Below, piece by piece: positions 26,429-33,687 of a DNA stretch of 62,794 nt (its first letter is position 1; each line of letters starts with the position of its first letter). Position numbers and translations under genes: made by a program. Below the pieces are notes generated by a model. That model saw only the letters and a list, made by a program, of their open reading frames with translations. It was not told the DNA's origin and did no database searches. This DNA comes from Streptomyces durocortorensis (lineage in GTDB: Bacteria > Actinomycetota > Actinomycetes > Streptomycetales > Streptomycetaceae), in contig NZ_JAFEUF010000001.1 of NCBI RefSeq assembly GCF_016901035.1, forward strand, positions 65,565 to 128,358, in the 5' to 3' direction.

Positions 26429-26932
26429 TCAGGAGGTCATCTTCGGGTGCTTTGAGGCTTGGACCTCCTGCCGTCGGGGGGGGACTGCCTCAATGACAGT
26501 GGCGGCACACGCCTCTGGTTCGAGGTGTTCCCAGAAACGGAGCACCAGCCAGCCTGCCTCCGTGAGGCGGTTGTCTGTGTCCCGGTCGCGCTGGATGTTG
26601 CGGCCGATCTTTTCTTCCCAGTACAGCCGATTCGTCTTGGGCATCACGAAGTGCTCCGGGCAGCCGTGCCAGAAGCAGCCGTCGATAAAGACTGCGACCT
26701 TCGTAGGGCGGAAGACCATGTCGGCCGTGCGGCGCATCTTCGGGAGCGGCTTTGCCGCTACCCGGTAGCGCAGTCCAGCGGCATGGACAAGCGAGCGAAG
26801 GAGCAGCTCGGGCTCGGTATCACGACTTCGGTTGCCAAGCATGCTCCGCCGGGTCGCGGCCGACGACGCCCACGACCCCTCCGGCAGTGTCCACTGCTCG
26901 GCCGACGCTTCTGGTACTTCTTGCTCGCTCAT
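26429..26932 (-). CDS. vsr: very short patch repair endonuclease
   Basis: The 167-aa protein carries the Vsr signature. A conserved N-terminal helix (RSRDTEPELLLRSLVHAAG) precedes TADMVF with the catalytic Asp, then FIDGCFWHGCPEH with zinc/metal-binding Cys and His, and EEKIGRNIQRD. Classical Vsr nicks T:G mismatches that arise when 5-methylcytosine deaminates, and it travels with C5 methyltransferases such as the one at the other end of this island. In some restriction systems Vsr-fold proteins act as the cutting nuclease, so a defence role here is possible. Its start overlaps the upstream 69-aa ORF stop by ATGA. Confidence 0.9.
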   Translation of the reverse strand: MSEQEVPEASAEQWTLPEGSWASSAATRRSMLGNRSRDTEPELLLRSLVHAAGLRYRVAAKPLPKMRRTADMVFRPTKVAVFIDGCFWHGCPEHFVMPKTNRLYWEEKIGRNIQRDRDTDNRLTEAGWLVLRFWEHLEPEACAATVIEAVPPRRQEVQASKHPKMTS

Positions 26933-27138
26933 ACTCCCAGCAGCTCAGAGACAACTTCCTCCAGGGCGTCCCGCCCGGCGAGGACCTGTTCCTGTCCGTC
27001 CAACTCCATTCTCGGCGCTTCCCCGTGCCGAGGTCGGGCGGTCGCAAGTCTCGCACCCACGGACGCTACCTGGCTGCACACCGACCTCCCCGATCGCTGC
27101 AACGGGAATGGCCTCGCGGCGGTGGGCTCCCCACTCAT
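26929..27138 (-). CDS. 69-aa protein coupled between abrB-like and vsr genes
   Basis: This small frame is credible because both ends are coupled. Its ATG overlaps the AbrB-like stop (ATGA, 27135-27138), and its stop overlaps the vsr start (ATGA, 26929-26932). The product is basic in the first two thirds (RPFPLQRSGRSVC) and ends in an acidic amphipathic helix (REALEEVVSELL-like). I recognise no toxin, antitoxin or DNA-binding family. It could be an adaptor or toxin-like partner in the AbrB-Vsr minus-strand operon, or only a translational spacer. Confidence 0.5.
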   Translation of the reverse strand: MSGEPTAARPFPLQRSGRSVCSQVASVGARLATARPRHGEAPRMELDGQEQVLAGRDALEEVVSELLGV

Positions 27139-27323
27139 AGAGTTCCGTCCTGCAGCAGGGCCTTGAAGGCGTCTACCTCTCGCTGCAGCACAATGCGCCC
27201 GTCGCCGTCGCTGAACGCCAGGATCCGGCCGCCTGCATCCAGGCCCGCCTCCGCGAGGAGCCCCAGCGGAAGGGACACGCGGCCGTCGTCATCGATCTGC
27301 AGTTCTGCTGGTTCGCGTATCAC
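27135..27323 (-). CDS. AbrB/MazE/SpoVT-family DNA-binding protein
   Basis: The 62-aa product from GTG 27323 is a single swapped-hairpin AbrB domain: IDDDGRVSLPLGLLAEAGL (about residues 10-28), then GGRILAFSDGDGRIVLQ. This matches the bipartite strand-helix-strand pattern of the family. Such proteins are usually transcription regulators or antitoxins that autoregulate. Here it heads the chain AbrB - 69-aa protein - Vsr on the minus strand. It may control expression of the defence nuclease. No PIN or MazF toxin is recognisable next to it. Confidence 0.8.
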   Translation of the reverse strand: MIREPAELQIDDDGRVSLPLGLLAEAGLDAGGRILAFSDGDGRIVLQREVDAFKALLQDGTL

Positions 27324-27500
27324 AATCGCAGTCTGCCAGGCTCCAGGTAGGGCTGGGCTATGCGCCGTACGTCGCGTGGTCGCCTGCTGCAGAATGCTGG
27401 GCCAGCTCCGCGTGGCTCAGCCGAATGTCGAACTGCTCGCCTCGTCGGCCTCCGTGGGTGGCGCGAAACGCGGACTCAGCAGCGGTTGCCTGAGGTCTCG

Positions 27501-27521
27501 CTGGGAGCCATCTGGGAGCCA
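27501..27521. repeat. tandem CTGGGAGCCA repeats, candidate integrase arm sites
   Basis: CTGGGAGCCA occurs at 27501-27510 and again at 27512-27521, about 120 bases left of the tRNA-Pro remnant. On the other side, TTGGCTCCC (27770-27778) is the inverse of GGGAGCCAA (27514-27522). Repeats flanking an att core on both sides, in opposite orientation, are what integrase arm-binding sites look like. No integrase gene remains in the window. The rest of 27324-27625 holds no recognisable gene. Confidence 0.4.
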
Positions 27522-27625
27522 ACCCGCTCCCCAAGCCCCTTCGAGACCACCCGAGACCAAGACAGGCCGACGCTCTGACCAGCGCAAACGCCATCCGCAC
27601 TGGCTAGATCAATAACCGACCCTCA

Positions 27626-27667
27626 TTCGGGACGAAGAGGTCGTGGGTTCAAATCCCGCCACCCCGA
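27626..27667 (+). pseudogene. 3' half of tRNA-Pro(CGG), integration scar
   Basis: From the anticodon loop onward this is tRNA-Pro. The loop TTCGGGA (anticodon CGG at 27628-27630) is followed by CGAAG, the variable region, T-stem GTGGG, T-loop TTCAAAT, CCCGC, then acceptor strand CACCCCG and discriminator A. The 5' anticodon stem is mismatched (CCTCA instead of CTTCG), and no CGGGGTG acceptor strand or D-arm lies upstream. This is what an integrative element leaves at its distal end when it recombines into a tRNA 3' half; pSAM2-type elements use tRNA-Pro. The intact tRNA would lie to the left, outside the window. Confidence 0.8.
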
Positions 27668-27674
27668 CAGCTGA
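27645..27674 (+). repeat. att-type direct repeat, copy 1 (30 bp)
   Basis: The 30 bases from GGGTTCAAATC through CAGCTGA are identical to 41050-41079. They cover the T-arm and 3' acceptor end of tRNA-Pro plus 7 bases beyond. Both copies read in the same direction, and CAGGTCAG follows each. They bracket about 13.4 kb. I read the pair as two right-hand att scars from successive insertions at the same tRNA-Pro. Confidence 0.85.
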
Positions 27675-27688
27675 AACACCAGGTCAGG

Positions 27689-27715
27689 GGCCTGATCCAT
27701 TTAATGGATCAGGCC
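27689..27715 (+). terminator. perfect 12-bp hairpin after tRNA-Pro remnant
   Basis: GGCCTGATCCAT, a 3-base TTA loop, and ATGGATCAGGCC form a perfect 12-bp stem 22 bases after the tRNA end. Position and shape fit a tRNA-gene terminator. No U-tract follows, which is usual in Streptomyces. Confidence 0.75.
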
Positions 27716-27887
27716 GCTGAGTGGTTTCCGGGGGCGTCTTGGGAACCGATCTCGGAGTCCGGCTCCCCGTTGGCTCCCGAAGCAGTTCGGCGTTTCGACG
27801 ATTCGGCGAGATAGCCCTCGTAGAGGAACCCCGCCCGCGTACGCTCTGGGCGTCCGACGCACCGCGCCGGGCGCACGAGGGGGCACC

Positions 27888-29287
27888 GTGGATCATCTCT
27901 TCACCGTGGACGGCCGGACGGCCACGCCGATATCGCGCACCGGGCTCGCCGCCGAGAGCCTGCTGGAGCGGCAGCACCTCCAGGAATGAGTGATCGCCCA
28001 TCCCCAGGTGCTCGGGGAGTCAGTGCTCGTGATCACCGCGGAGTACGACCGGTGGGCCGACACCGACGGAGTGCCGGCCCGCGACCGGCTGGACGTGCTC
28101 GGGTTGGATGCGACAGGGCGCCTCGTAGTGGTCGAGCTGAAGCAGGGGACGGCCGACCGGGACGTGCACCTCCAAGCGATCACCTACGCCGCCCTGGTGT
28201 CCCGCTTCGGCCTCGGCACCCTCGCCCAGGCGCACCGTGGCTTCCTGTCGCGCAGAGGGCAGGTCCTCGACATCGGCGCGTGCAGGCAGCGGCTGCTCGA
28301 CCACGTGGACGGGGAGTGGAGCCCGGCGTTGCTCCAGCGGCCCCGGCAGGTGATCATCGCCGCCGACTTCCCCAAGCAGGTCACCCACTCCGTCGTCCGG
28401 CTTTCGGAGATGGGCATCGACATCGACCTCGTCCAGGTCGGCCTGTGGCGGGTGGAAGGGCATATCGTCGCCGGGTTCACCAAGGTCTATCCGACCCCTG
28501 AGGTCGAGGAGTTCACGCTCACCCCGACCCGGGTCGAAGGCGAGGCGGCGGCCAAGAAGCTGCAGGAACGCTCGCGTTCACGCAACGCCGTCCACGTGCT
28601 TGTCGGCGCGGGCCTGTTGCCTGATGGGGCGAGGCTGCTGATGACACCGCGCCACGGTGTGACGGAAGCGATCCGCGCCGAAATCCGGGCGTGGGTGGCG
28701 CAGACACCGGCCGGGCAGCCGCCACCTGGACCAATGACACCGCCAAGCCACTGGTCTGGGACGCGGACGGAGCCTCCTACTCCCCTACCGGGCTGGCCAA
28801 CCACATCTTCACGAACGTGACCGGACGCACCGCCGACGGCATACAGGGAACGACGTGGTGGGACGTGGACACCGCCCATGTGCCCGCCGACGTCGACCCC
28901 GACGCATGGGCCACGCTGGCAGGGTCCGACCTCACCGGGCTGGCCAGGCAGCTCAGCGGCACTCGCAAGGACTGGACCGGGCTGCACACTCTGCTGAGCG
29001 GTGTCCCGGCTGGGCGATGGACCACCTACGGCGACCTGGCGGCGGCGGTCGGGAGCCATGCCGTCCCCATAGGTCAGCACCTCGGCACCTGCGGTCGATG
29101 CCCCAACCCCTGGCGCGTCCTCACGGCCGCCGGGAAGGTCAGCCCCGGCTTCCAGTGGCCCGACCCCTCGCGTACGGACACCGCCGCATCCCTCCTGATC
29201 AGGGAAGGCGTGCGCTTCGATGGGGACACCGCCGACCCGGACCAGCGCCTGCGCCAGGACGAGCTCCGACACGTCCTCGACGGCTGA
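27888..29287 (+). pseudogene. broken DUF91/NucS-like nuclease with alkyltransferase-like C-terminal part
   Basis: Three frame segments form one protein. GTG 27888 starts VDHLFTVDGRTATPIS and runs to LLERQHLQE, where TGA (27987-27989) replaces a probable TGG, because homologous nucleases read LQEW here. The same frame continues as VIAHPQVLGES and RLDVLGLD...LVVVELKQGTA, a PD-(D/E)xK-like nuclease core. Around 28715-28735 the sense moves to another frame (AATWTNDTAKPLVWDADG), continuing to GRWTTYGDLAAAVGSH and NPWRVLTAAGK, an MGMT/ATL-like DNA-binding fold. So the gene carries one nonsense codon and one frameshift. An intact version would join a nuclease to an alkyl-lesion-recognition fold. Either mutation could be a sequencing error. 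Confidence 0.75.
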
Positions 29288-29329
29288 GAGCCCTTCGAAG
29301 CCCTCAGCCCATCGTGACCGGTCCCTGGC

Positions 29330-31051
29330 TCAGGCGTCAGCCCCGCCGAAGCGCTCGCGGTAGGACTCCAGGTCCTCCTCCGTGATCTTCGCGAAGAGCA
29401 CCGGCGGCACGGTGAACGGCGTGCCGGCCGGGACAGCGTCCAGGGACTTCGTCTGCTCGGCGGTCACCCAGGTCGCGGTGTCGCTCTCCAGGGCGAAGGC
29501 CCCGCGCATGGCGGCCGCCGAGGCAGGGATGAACGGCTCGGAGACGACCGAGTAGAGGTGGATGAGGTTCATCGCGGTGCGCAGGGTCAGGGCCGCGCCC
29601 TCCGGGTCGGTCTTGATCTCCAGCCAGGGGGCCTTCTCCTCCAGGTAGGAGTTGCCCGCCGACCACAGGGCGCGCAGCGCGGCGCCGGCCTTGCGGTACT
29701 GGAGAGCGTCCATGTGCTCCTCGTACTCGGCCAGGAGGCGGGCGATCTCCTCGCCGAGTCGGGTCTCCGCCTCGCCGGCCGCCGTGCCTGCGGGGACCTC
29801 GTCGCCGAAGCGCTTGCGGGAGAAGGACAGAACGCGGTTGACGAAGTTGCCGAGGGTGTCGGCCAGGTCCTTGTTGACCGTGGCGGCGAAGTGCTCCCAG
29901 GTGAAGGAGGAGTCGTCGGACTCGGGGGCGTTGGCGACCAGGAAATAGCGCCAGTAGTCCGCCGGGAGCGTCTCCAGCGCGGCGTCGGTGAAGACGCCCC
30001 GCTTCTGCGAGGTGGAGAACTTGCCGCCGTAGTACGTCAGCCAGTTGAAGCCCTTGACGACGTCGACCTTCTTCCACGGTTCGCGCACGCCGAGCTCGGT
30101 GGCGGGGAACATCACCGTGTGGAACGGGACGTTGTCCTTCGCCATGAACTGGGTGTAGCGGACCGTGTCGTCGGCCTCGTACCACCAGGACTTCCAGTCG
30201 CGGCTATCGCCGTCCGGGGCAGCGTCCGCCCACTCCTTCGTCGCGCCGATGTACTCGATCGGGGCGTCGAACCAGACGTAGAAGACCTTGCCCTCGGCCG
30301 CCAGCTCCGGCCAGGTGTCCGCCGGGACCGGAACGCCCCAGTCCAGGTCGCGCGTGATCGCCCGGTCGTTCAGGCCCTCGGTCAGCCACTTGCGGGCGAT
30401 CGAGGAAGACAGCTGCGGCCATTCGGCCTCGTGCCGGGCCACCCACGCCTCAACCTCGTGCTGGAGCTTCGACTGGAGCAGGAAGAGGTGCTTGGTCTCG
30501 CGGACTTCCAACTCCGTGGAGCCGCTGATCGCCGAGCGGGGCTCCAGCAGGTCCGTCGGGTCCAGGACGCGCGTGCAGTTCTCGCACTGGTCGCCGCGCG
30601 CCTTGTCGTAACCGCAGTGCGGGCAGGTTCCCTCGACGTAACGGTCAGGGAGGAATCGACCGTCCACCGGGGAGTACACCTGGCTGATCGCCCGCTCCTC
30701 GATGAAGCCGTTGTCCCACAGCTTCCGCGAGAAGTGCTGCGTGATCTCGACATTCTGCTGCGAAGAGCTGCGGCCGAAGTAGTCGAAGGCCAACTCGAAC
30801 CCGTCGTACACATCCTTCTGCGCATCGTGGGCCTGCGCGCAGAACTCCGCCACCGACACCCCGGCCGCCTTGGCCGCCAGCTCGGCCGGCGTCCCGTGCT
30901 CGTCGGTGGCGCAGATGTACAGGACATCGTGACCACGCTGGCGGAGGTACCGGGAGTACACATCCGCCGGAAGCATCGACCCGACCATGTTGCCCAGGTG
31001 CTTGATCCCATTGATGTAGGGAAGCGCGCTGGTTACCAGGTGTCGAGCCAT
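29330..31051 (-). CDS. metG: methionyl-tRNA synthetase, zinc-knuckle type
   Basis: From ATG 31051 (GGAG 9 bases upstream; ATG 31066 is an alternative) the product is 573 aa. The HIGH region is [12 protein letters not shown]. The two-Cys-pair knuckle [17 protein letters not shown] is present. The KMSKS position reads [13 protein letters not shown], a variant with Thr for the first Lys. The anticodon-binding domain follows, with no C-terminal EMAP domain. It charges tRNA-Met. Streptomyces commonly has another MetRS of a different type, so this may be an additional copy. It sits between the two tRNA-Pro scars, so it may have arrived with an element. Confidence 0.9.
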   Translation of the reverse strand: MARHLVTSALPYINGIKHLGNMVGSMLPADVYSRYLRQRGHDVLYICATDEHGTPAELAAKAAGVSVAEFCAQAHDAQKDVYDGFELAFDYFGRSSSQQNVEITQHFSRKLWDNGFIEERAISQVYSPVDGRFLPDRYVEGTCPHCGYDKARGDQCENCTRVLDPTDLLEPRSAISGSTELEVRETKHLFLLQSKLQHEVEAWVARHEAEWPQLSSSIARKWLTEGLNDRAITRDLDWGVPVPADTWPELAAEGKVFYVWFDAPIEYIGATKEWADAAPDGDSRDWKSWWYEADDTVRYTQFMAKDNVPFHTVMFPATELGVREPWKKVDVVKGFNWLTYYGGKFSTSQKRGVFTDAALETLPADYWRYFLVANAPESDDSSFTWEHFAATVNKDLADTLGNFVNRVLSFSRKRFGDEVPAGTAAGEAETRLGEEIARLLAEYEEHMDALQYRKAGAALRALWSAGNSYLEEKAPWLEIKTDPEGAALTLRTAMNLIHLYSVVSEPFIPASAAAMRGAFALESDTATWVTAEQTKSLDAVPAGTPFTVPPVLFAKITEEDLESYRERFGGADA

Positions 31052-31531
31052 CCTTGGATGCTCCATTTCGTACGTTTGGCGCGGGCGGCAGCGCCCGCGG
31101 CGGACCGAAGTCGGGAGGGTGCAGCAGGCGCGACCGCACAGGGGCGCTCAATCGTGTCTCGCATGGTGATAGCCAGAGCTGCAAACCGCCGCAATCGTAT
31201 GGCACCCGGGTACCACTCCGCCGGGTCGTTTACCGCCGGGCGCGCTCGCACGGAAAGGCGCTCGGCCGTCCGAGACAGGCGGCCAAGCGAGTCTCGAACG
31301 GCCGAGGCGGTCCTCATATTAGGCACGTATGACCGTGGTTACGCATTCCCCTCTTCATCGGGAAGTCCCGGTGCCTCGCGCAGCCCCGTACTGCTGCGGC
31401 CCGTCCGGAAGCGGCGCAGTGACGTCGAGGAGCGAGCCCTCCGCGCAGAGCTGACGTGACGTGCCAAGCGGCAGGTTCAAGGGCCGGGCGGGGCCGGTCA
31501 GCCGGGCCCCCCGCCCTTGTGGCGTCGCAGA
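31052..31531. other. intergenic, about 480 bp upstream of metG
   Basis: No gene is recognisable, and frames here look like antisense shadows. It contains the metG promoter and leader. I looked for T-box features (specifier stem plus a conserved TGG-type bulge before a terminator) and saw none. No strong hairpin was found. Confidence 0.4.
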
Positions 31532-32119
31532 TCAGCGGCTGCGCAGTTCCGCCAGCGTGCGGTCGAGGTCGTGGGCACGGGGGCGGTTGTGCGGGAGCTT
31601 GGCGAGGACCGCGGCCATGCCGCAGGTGTTGGTGAGTGCGGAGAAGACCAGCCCGCCAGCGATGCCGGCCGACAGGATCTGGAAGGCCGGGTGGATGAGA
31701 ACGCCGAGCAGAAGGCCGAGCAGGACGAGGGCGCCGGCAGTGAGGCGGACCTGGCGCTCCATGCCCCACACGGTGCGGGCCGGGCCCTGCGGACGGTGGA
31801 GTTCGTGGCCGCCGGCAGCCCAGGCTCCGGTGCCGCCGGAGAGGGTCGTGGTGGTGATGCCGTTCTCGGCGAGGATCTTGCAGGCGTTCTCGGAGCGGGC
31901 ACCGGATGCGCAGACGACCAGCACGTCCTTGCGGTGCGCCGCGTCGCGGATGTCGGGCAGGGCGCGCTGGATGTGGTCCAGGGGGATGTTCAGGGCCCCG
32001 GGCAGGTGACCTGCGGCGTATTCGCCGGGGGTGCGGACGTCGATGACGGTCAGTTCGTGCAGGCGGGTGCGGGCTTCACCGGTACCGAGGGCCGTGGGCG
32101 TGGTCATGGCGAGTGTCAT
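31532..32119 (-). CDS. rhodanese-DUF2892 fusion, YgaP-like
   Basis: The 195-aa protein joins an N-terminal rhodanese domain (VIDVRTPGEYAAGHLPGALN, active-site loop VVCASGARSENA with catalytic Cys) to a C-terminal DUF2892 hairpin of two membrane helices (GALVLLGLLLGVLIHPAF and a second Gly/Ala-rich segment). This is the YgaP plan: a membrane-anchored sulfurtransferase that takes sulfane sulfur from thiosulfate or persulfides. ATG 32119 and 32107 are both possible. It is divergent from the CsoR/CstR gene, and a TACCCCTGGGGGTA operator lies between them, so repression by that regulator is likely. Confidence 0.88.
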   Translation of the reverse strand: MTLAMTTPTALGTGEARTRLHELTVIDVRTPGEYAAGHLPGALNIPLDHIQRALPDIRDAAHRKDVLVVCASGARSENACKILAENGITTTTLSGGTGAWAAGGHELHRPQGPARTVWGMERQVRLTAGALVLLGLLLGVLIHPAFQILSAGIAGGLVFSALTNTCGMAAVLAKLPHNRPRAHDLDRTLAELRSR

Positions 32120-32159
32120 CCTTTGCTGTCGGCGGGGCCCCCGCGCGGGGGAGTATATT

Positions 32160-32173
32160 TACCCCTGGGGGTA
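32160..32173. promoter_or_regulatory. CsoR/CstR-type operator 1
   Basis: TACCCCTGGGGGTA is a near-perfect palindrome in the 70-base divergent promoter between the rhodanese-DUF2892 gene and the regulator gene. GC-tract palindromes of this TAxxxC5G5xTA form are typical sites for CsoR-family repressors. The same motif recurs twice at 35.1 kb, which supports a shared regulon. Confidence 0.8.
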
Positions 32174-32181
32174 TGTGATGA

Positions 32182-32478
<297 letters not shown>

Positions 32479-32522
32479 TGGGGCCGACCGGAGCGCGGCG
32501 GTGATCGTGCCCACCGCTCGGC

Positions 32523-33266
32523 TCAGATGACGACGTCCATCAGCATCCAGAGCGCCACCGCCAACAGAACGTAGGCGAAGACGCGCTGGAGGCGCTGCCC
32601 GCTGATCTTGGTGGACAGGCGTTTTCCGTCCCAGGCGCCGAGGATCGCCGCTCCGGTGAAGGGGGCGATCACTTCCCAGCGCACGTCTCCTCCAGCCCCT
32701 GTTCTGGCGGTGAGGGCGGCCAGGGAGTTGACGGTGATGACCAGGAGGCTGGTGCCGACTGCCTGCTTCATCCGCAGGCCGAGGACGCTGACCAGGGCGG
32801 GGACGGCGAGGAACCCCCCGCCGACGCCGAGGAACCCGGTGACGGCGCCGAGCCCGGCTCCGGTGGCGGCTGCTTTGGCCGGACGTATCCACTCGGGCGG
32901 CGCCGATTCGGTGGGGCGCAGCATGCGCAGGGCGGCCAGGGCGGCGATGGCTGCGAACGCTGCGGTGAGTACGGCGGCGGGCAGGTGACCTGCGGCGGCC
33001 CCGGCGAGGAAGGCCGGGACGATGCCCGCGAGTGCGAACGGGGCGCCGGTCTTCCAGGCGACGTTGCCGTCGCGGGCGTGGGCGTACAGGGCGGTGGCGG
33101 AGGTCGCGGTGACGATGATCAGGCTGGCGGTGGTGGCCGAGGCCGGGGAGAAGCCGAGCAGGTAGATCAGGGCGGGGACCGCGAGGACGCTGCCACCGCC
33201 GCCCAGGGTGCCGAGGGCCAGTCCGATGACAGCCCCGGCGACGAGGGCGAGTACGAGGGTGCTCAC
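32523..33266 (-). CDS. TauE/SafE-family sulfite/organosulfonate exporter
   Basis: GTG 33266 overlaps the upstream rhodanese stop (GTGA). The 247-aa protein has about eight hydrophobic helices with the family's duplicated glycine motifs GTLGGGGSVLAVPAL and GFLGVGGGFLAVPALV. It would move sulfite, thiosulfate or a related anion across the membrane. In cst-type loci TauE is the exporter for sulfite made from persulfide oxidation. Third gene of the minus-strand operon MBL-rhodanese, rhodanese, TauE. Confidence 0.9.
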   Translation of the reverse strand: MSTLVLALVAGAVIGLALGTLGGGGSVLAVPALIYLLGFSPASATTASLIIVTATSATALYAHARDGNVAWKTGAPFALAGIVPAFLAGAAAGHLPAAVLTAAFAAIAALAALRMLRPTESAPPEWIRPAKAAATGAGLGAVTGFLGVGGGFLAVPALVSVLGLRMKQAVGTSLLVITVNSLAALTARTGAGGDVRWEVIAPFTGAAILGAWDGKRLSTKISGQRLQRVFAYVLLAVALWMLMDVVI

Positions 33267-33628
33267 GCTATCGAGCCGCTGTTCCCGCGCTCGTCGACTA
33301 CCGGATACCCGGCGGCGGCCCACGCGTTCATGCCGCCCTCCACGTCCACCGCGTCCGCGCCCCGTTCGGCCAGGAGCTTCGCGGCCTGCTGGGAGCGGTG
33401 CCCGCTGCGACAGATCGCCACCAGCGCCCGGCCCTGCGCGGTCGCGGGCAGGGCCCCACCCGTGACCAGGCCGGTCAGCGGGGCGTGCACGGCGTTGGGG
33501 GCGTGCCCGGATTTCCACTCGTCTTTCTCGCGCACGTCCAGCAGAACGGCATCGGACTGATCGCCGCCGGTGATGGCCTGCGCCTCGTCGACGGACACGC
33601 GCTTCCGGCTCTTGCGGAAGAGGAACAT
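33263..33628 (-). CDS. single-domain rhodanese
   Basis: A 121-aa rhodanese with LLDVREKDEWKSGHAPNAVH and active-site loop ICRSGHRSQQA (catalytic Cys). The short basic N-terminus (FLFRKSRKR) is not a clear signal. It transfers sulfane sulfur between thiosulfate or persulfide donors and acceptors such as glutathione-like thiols (mycothiol in actinomycetes). It lies 59 bases after the MBL-rhodanese fusion and is coupled to TauE. Confidence 0.9.
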   Translation of the reverse strand: MFLFRKSRKRVSVDEAQAITGGDQSDAVLLDVREKDEWKSGHAPNAVHAPLTGLVTGGALPATAQGRALVAICRSGHRSQQAAKLLAERGADAVDVEGGMNAWAAAGYPVVDERGNSGSIA

Positions 33629-33687
33629 CAGATACTCGCCTCATCTTTCGTCGGCGCCCTCTGCGGGGGCGCCGGCCTGGTGCCTGG

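Noticed and set aside
16448..27323. Classical Dnd/Dpt phosphorothioation locus
   Set aside because: No DndA-E or SspB-D-like gene (cysteine desulfurase, PAPS-reductase-like, DNA-nicking ATPase) is present in the window.
26752..27615. A 287-codon plus-strand frame across the abrB-vsr region
   Set aside because: It is antisense to vsr, the 69-aa ORF and the AbrB gene, whose motifs and ATGA couplings are convincing.
27987..27989. Selenocysteine or programmed readthrough at TGA
   Set aside because: Family context expects Trp, not Cys. No selenocysteine element is seen, and the same gene has a second break.
29558..31459. A 633-codon plus-strand frame opposite metG
   Set aside because: It is the antisense shadow of a strongly matching MetRS gene. 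Long antisense frames are common in high-GC3 DNA, and the product has no recognisable domain.
31052..31531. T-box or SAM riboswitch ahead of metG
   Set aside because: No specifier-stem, T-box or SAM-aptamer conserved elements could be found. Actinobacterial T-boxes are mainly known for ileS.
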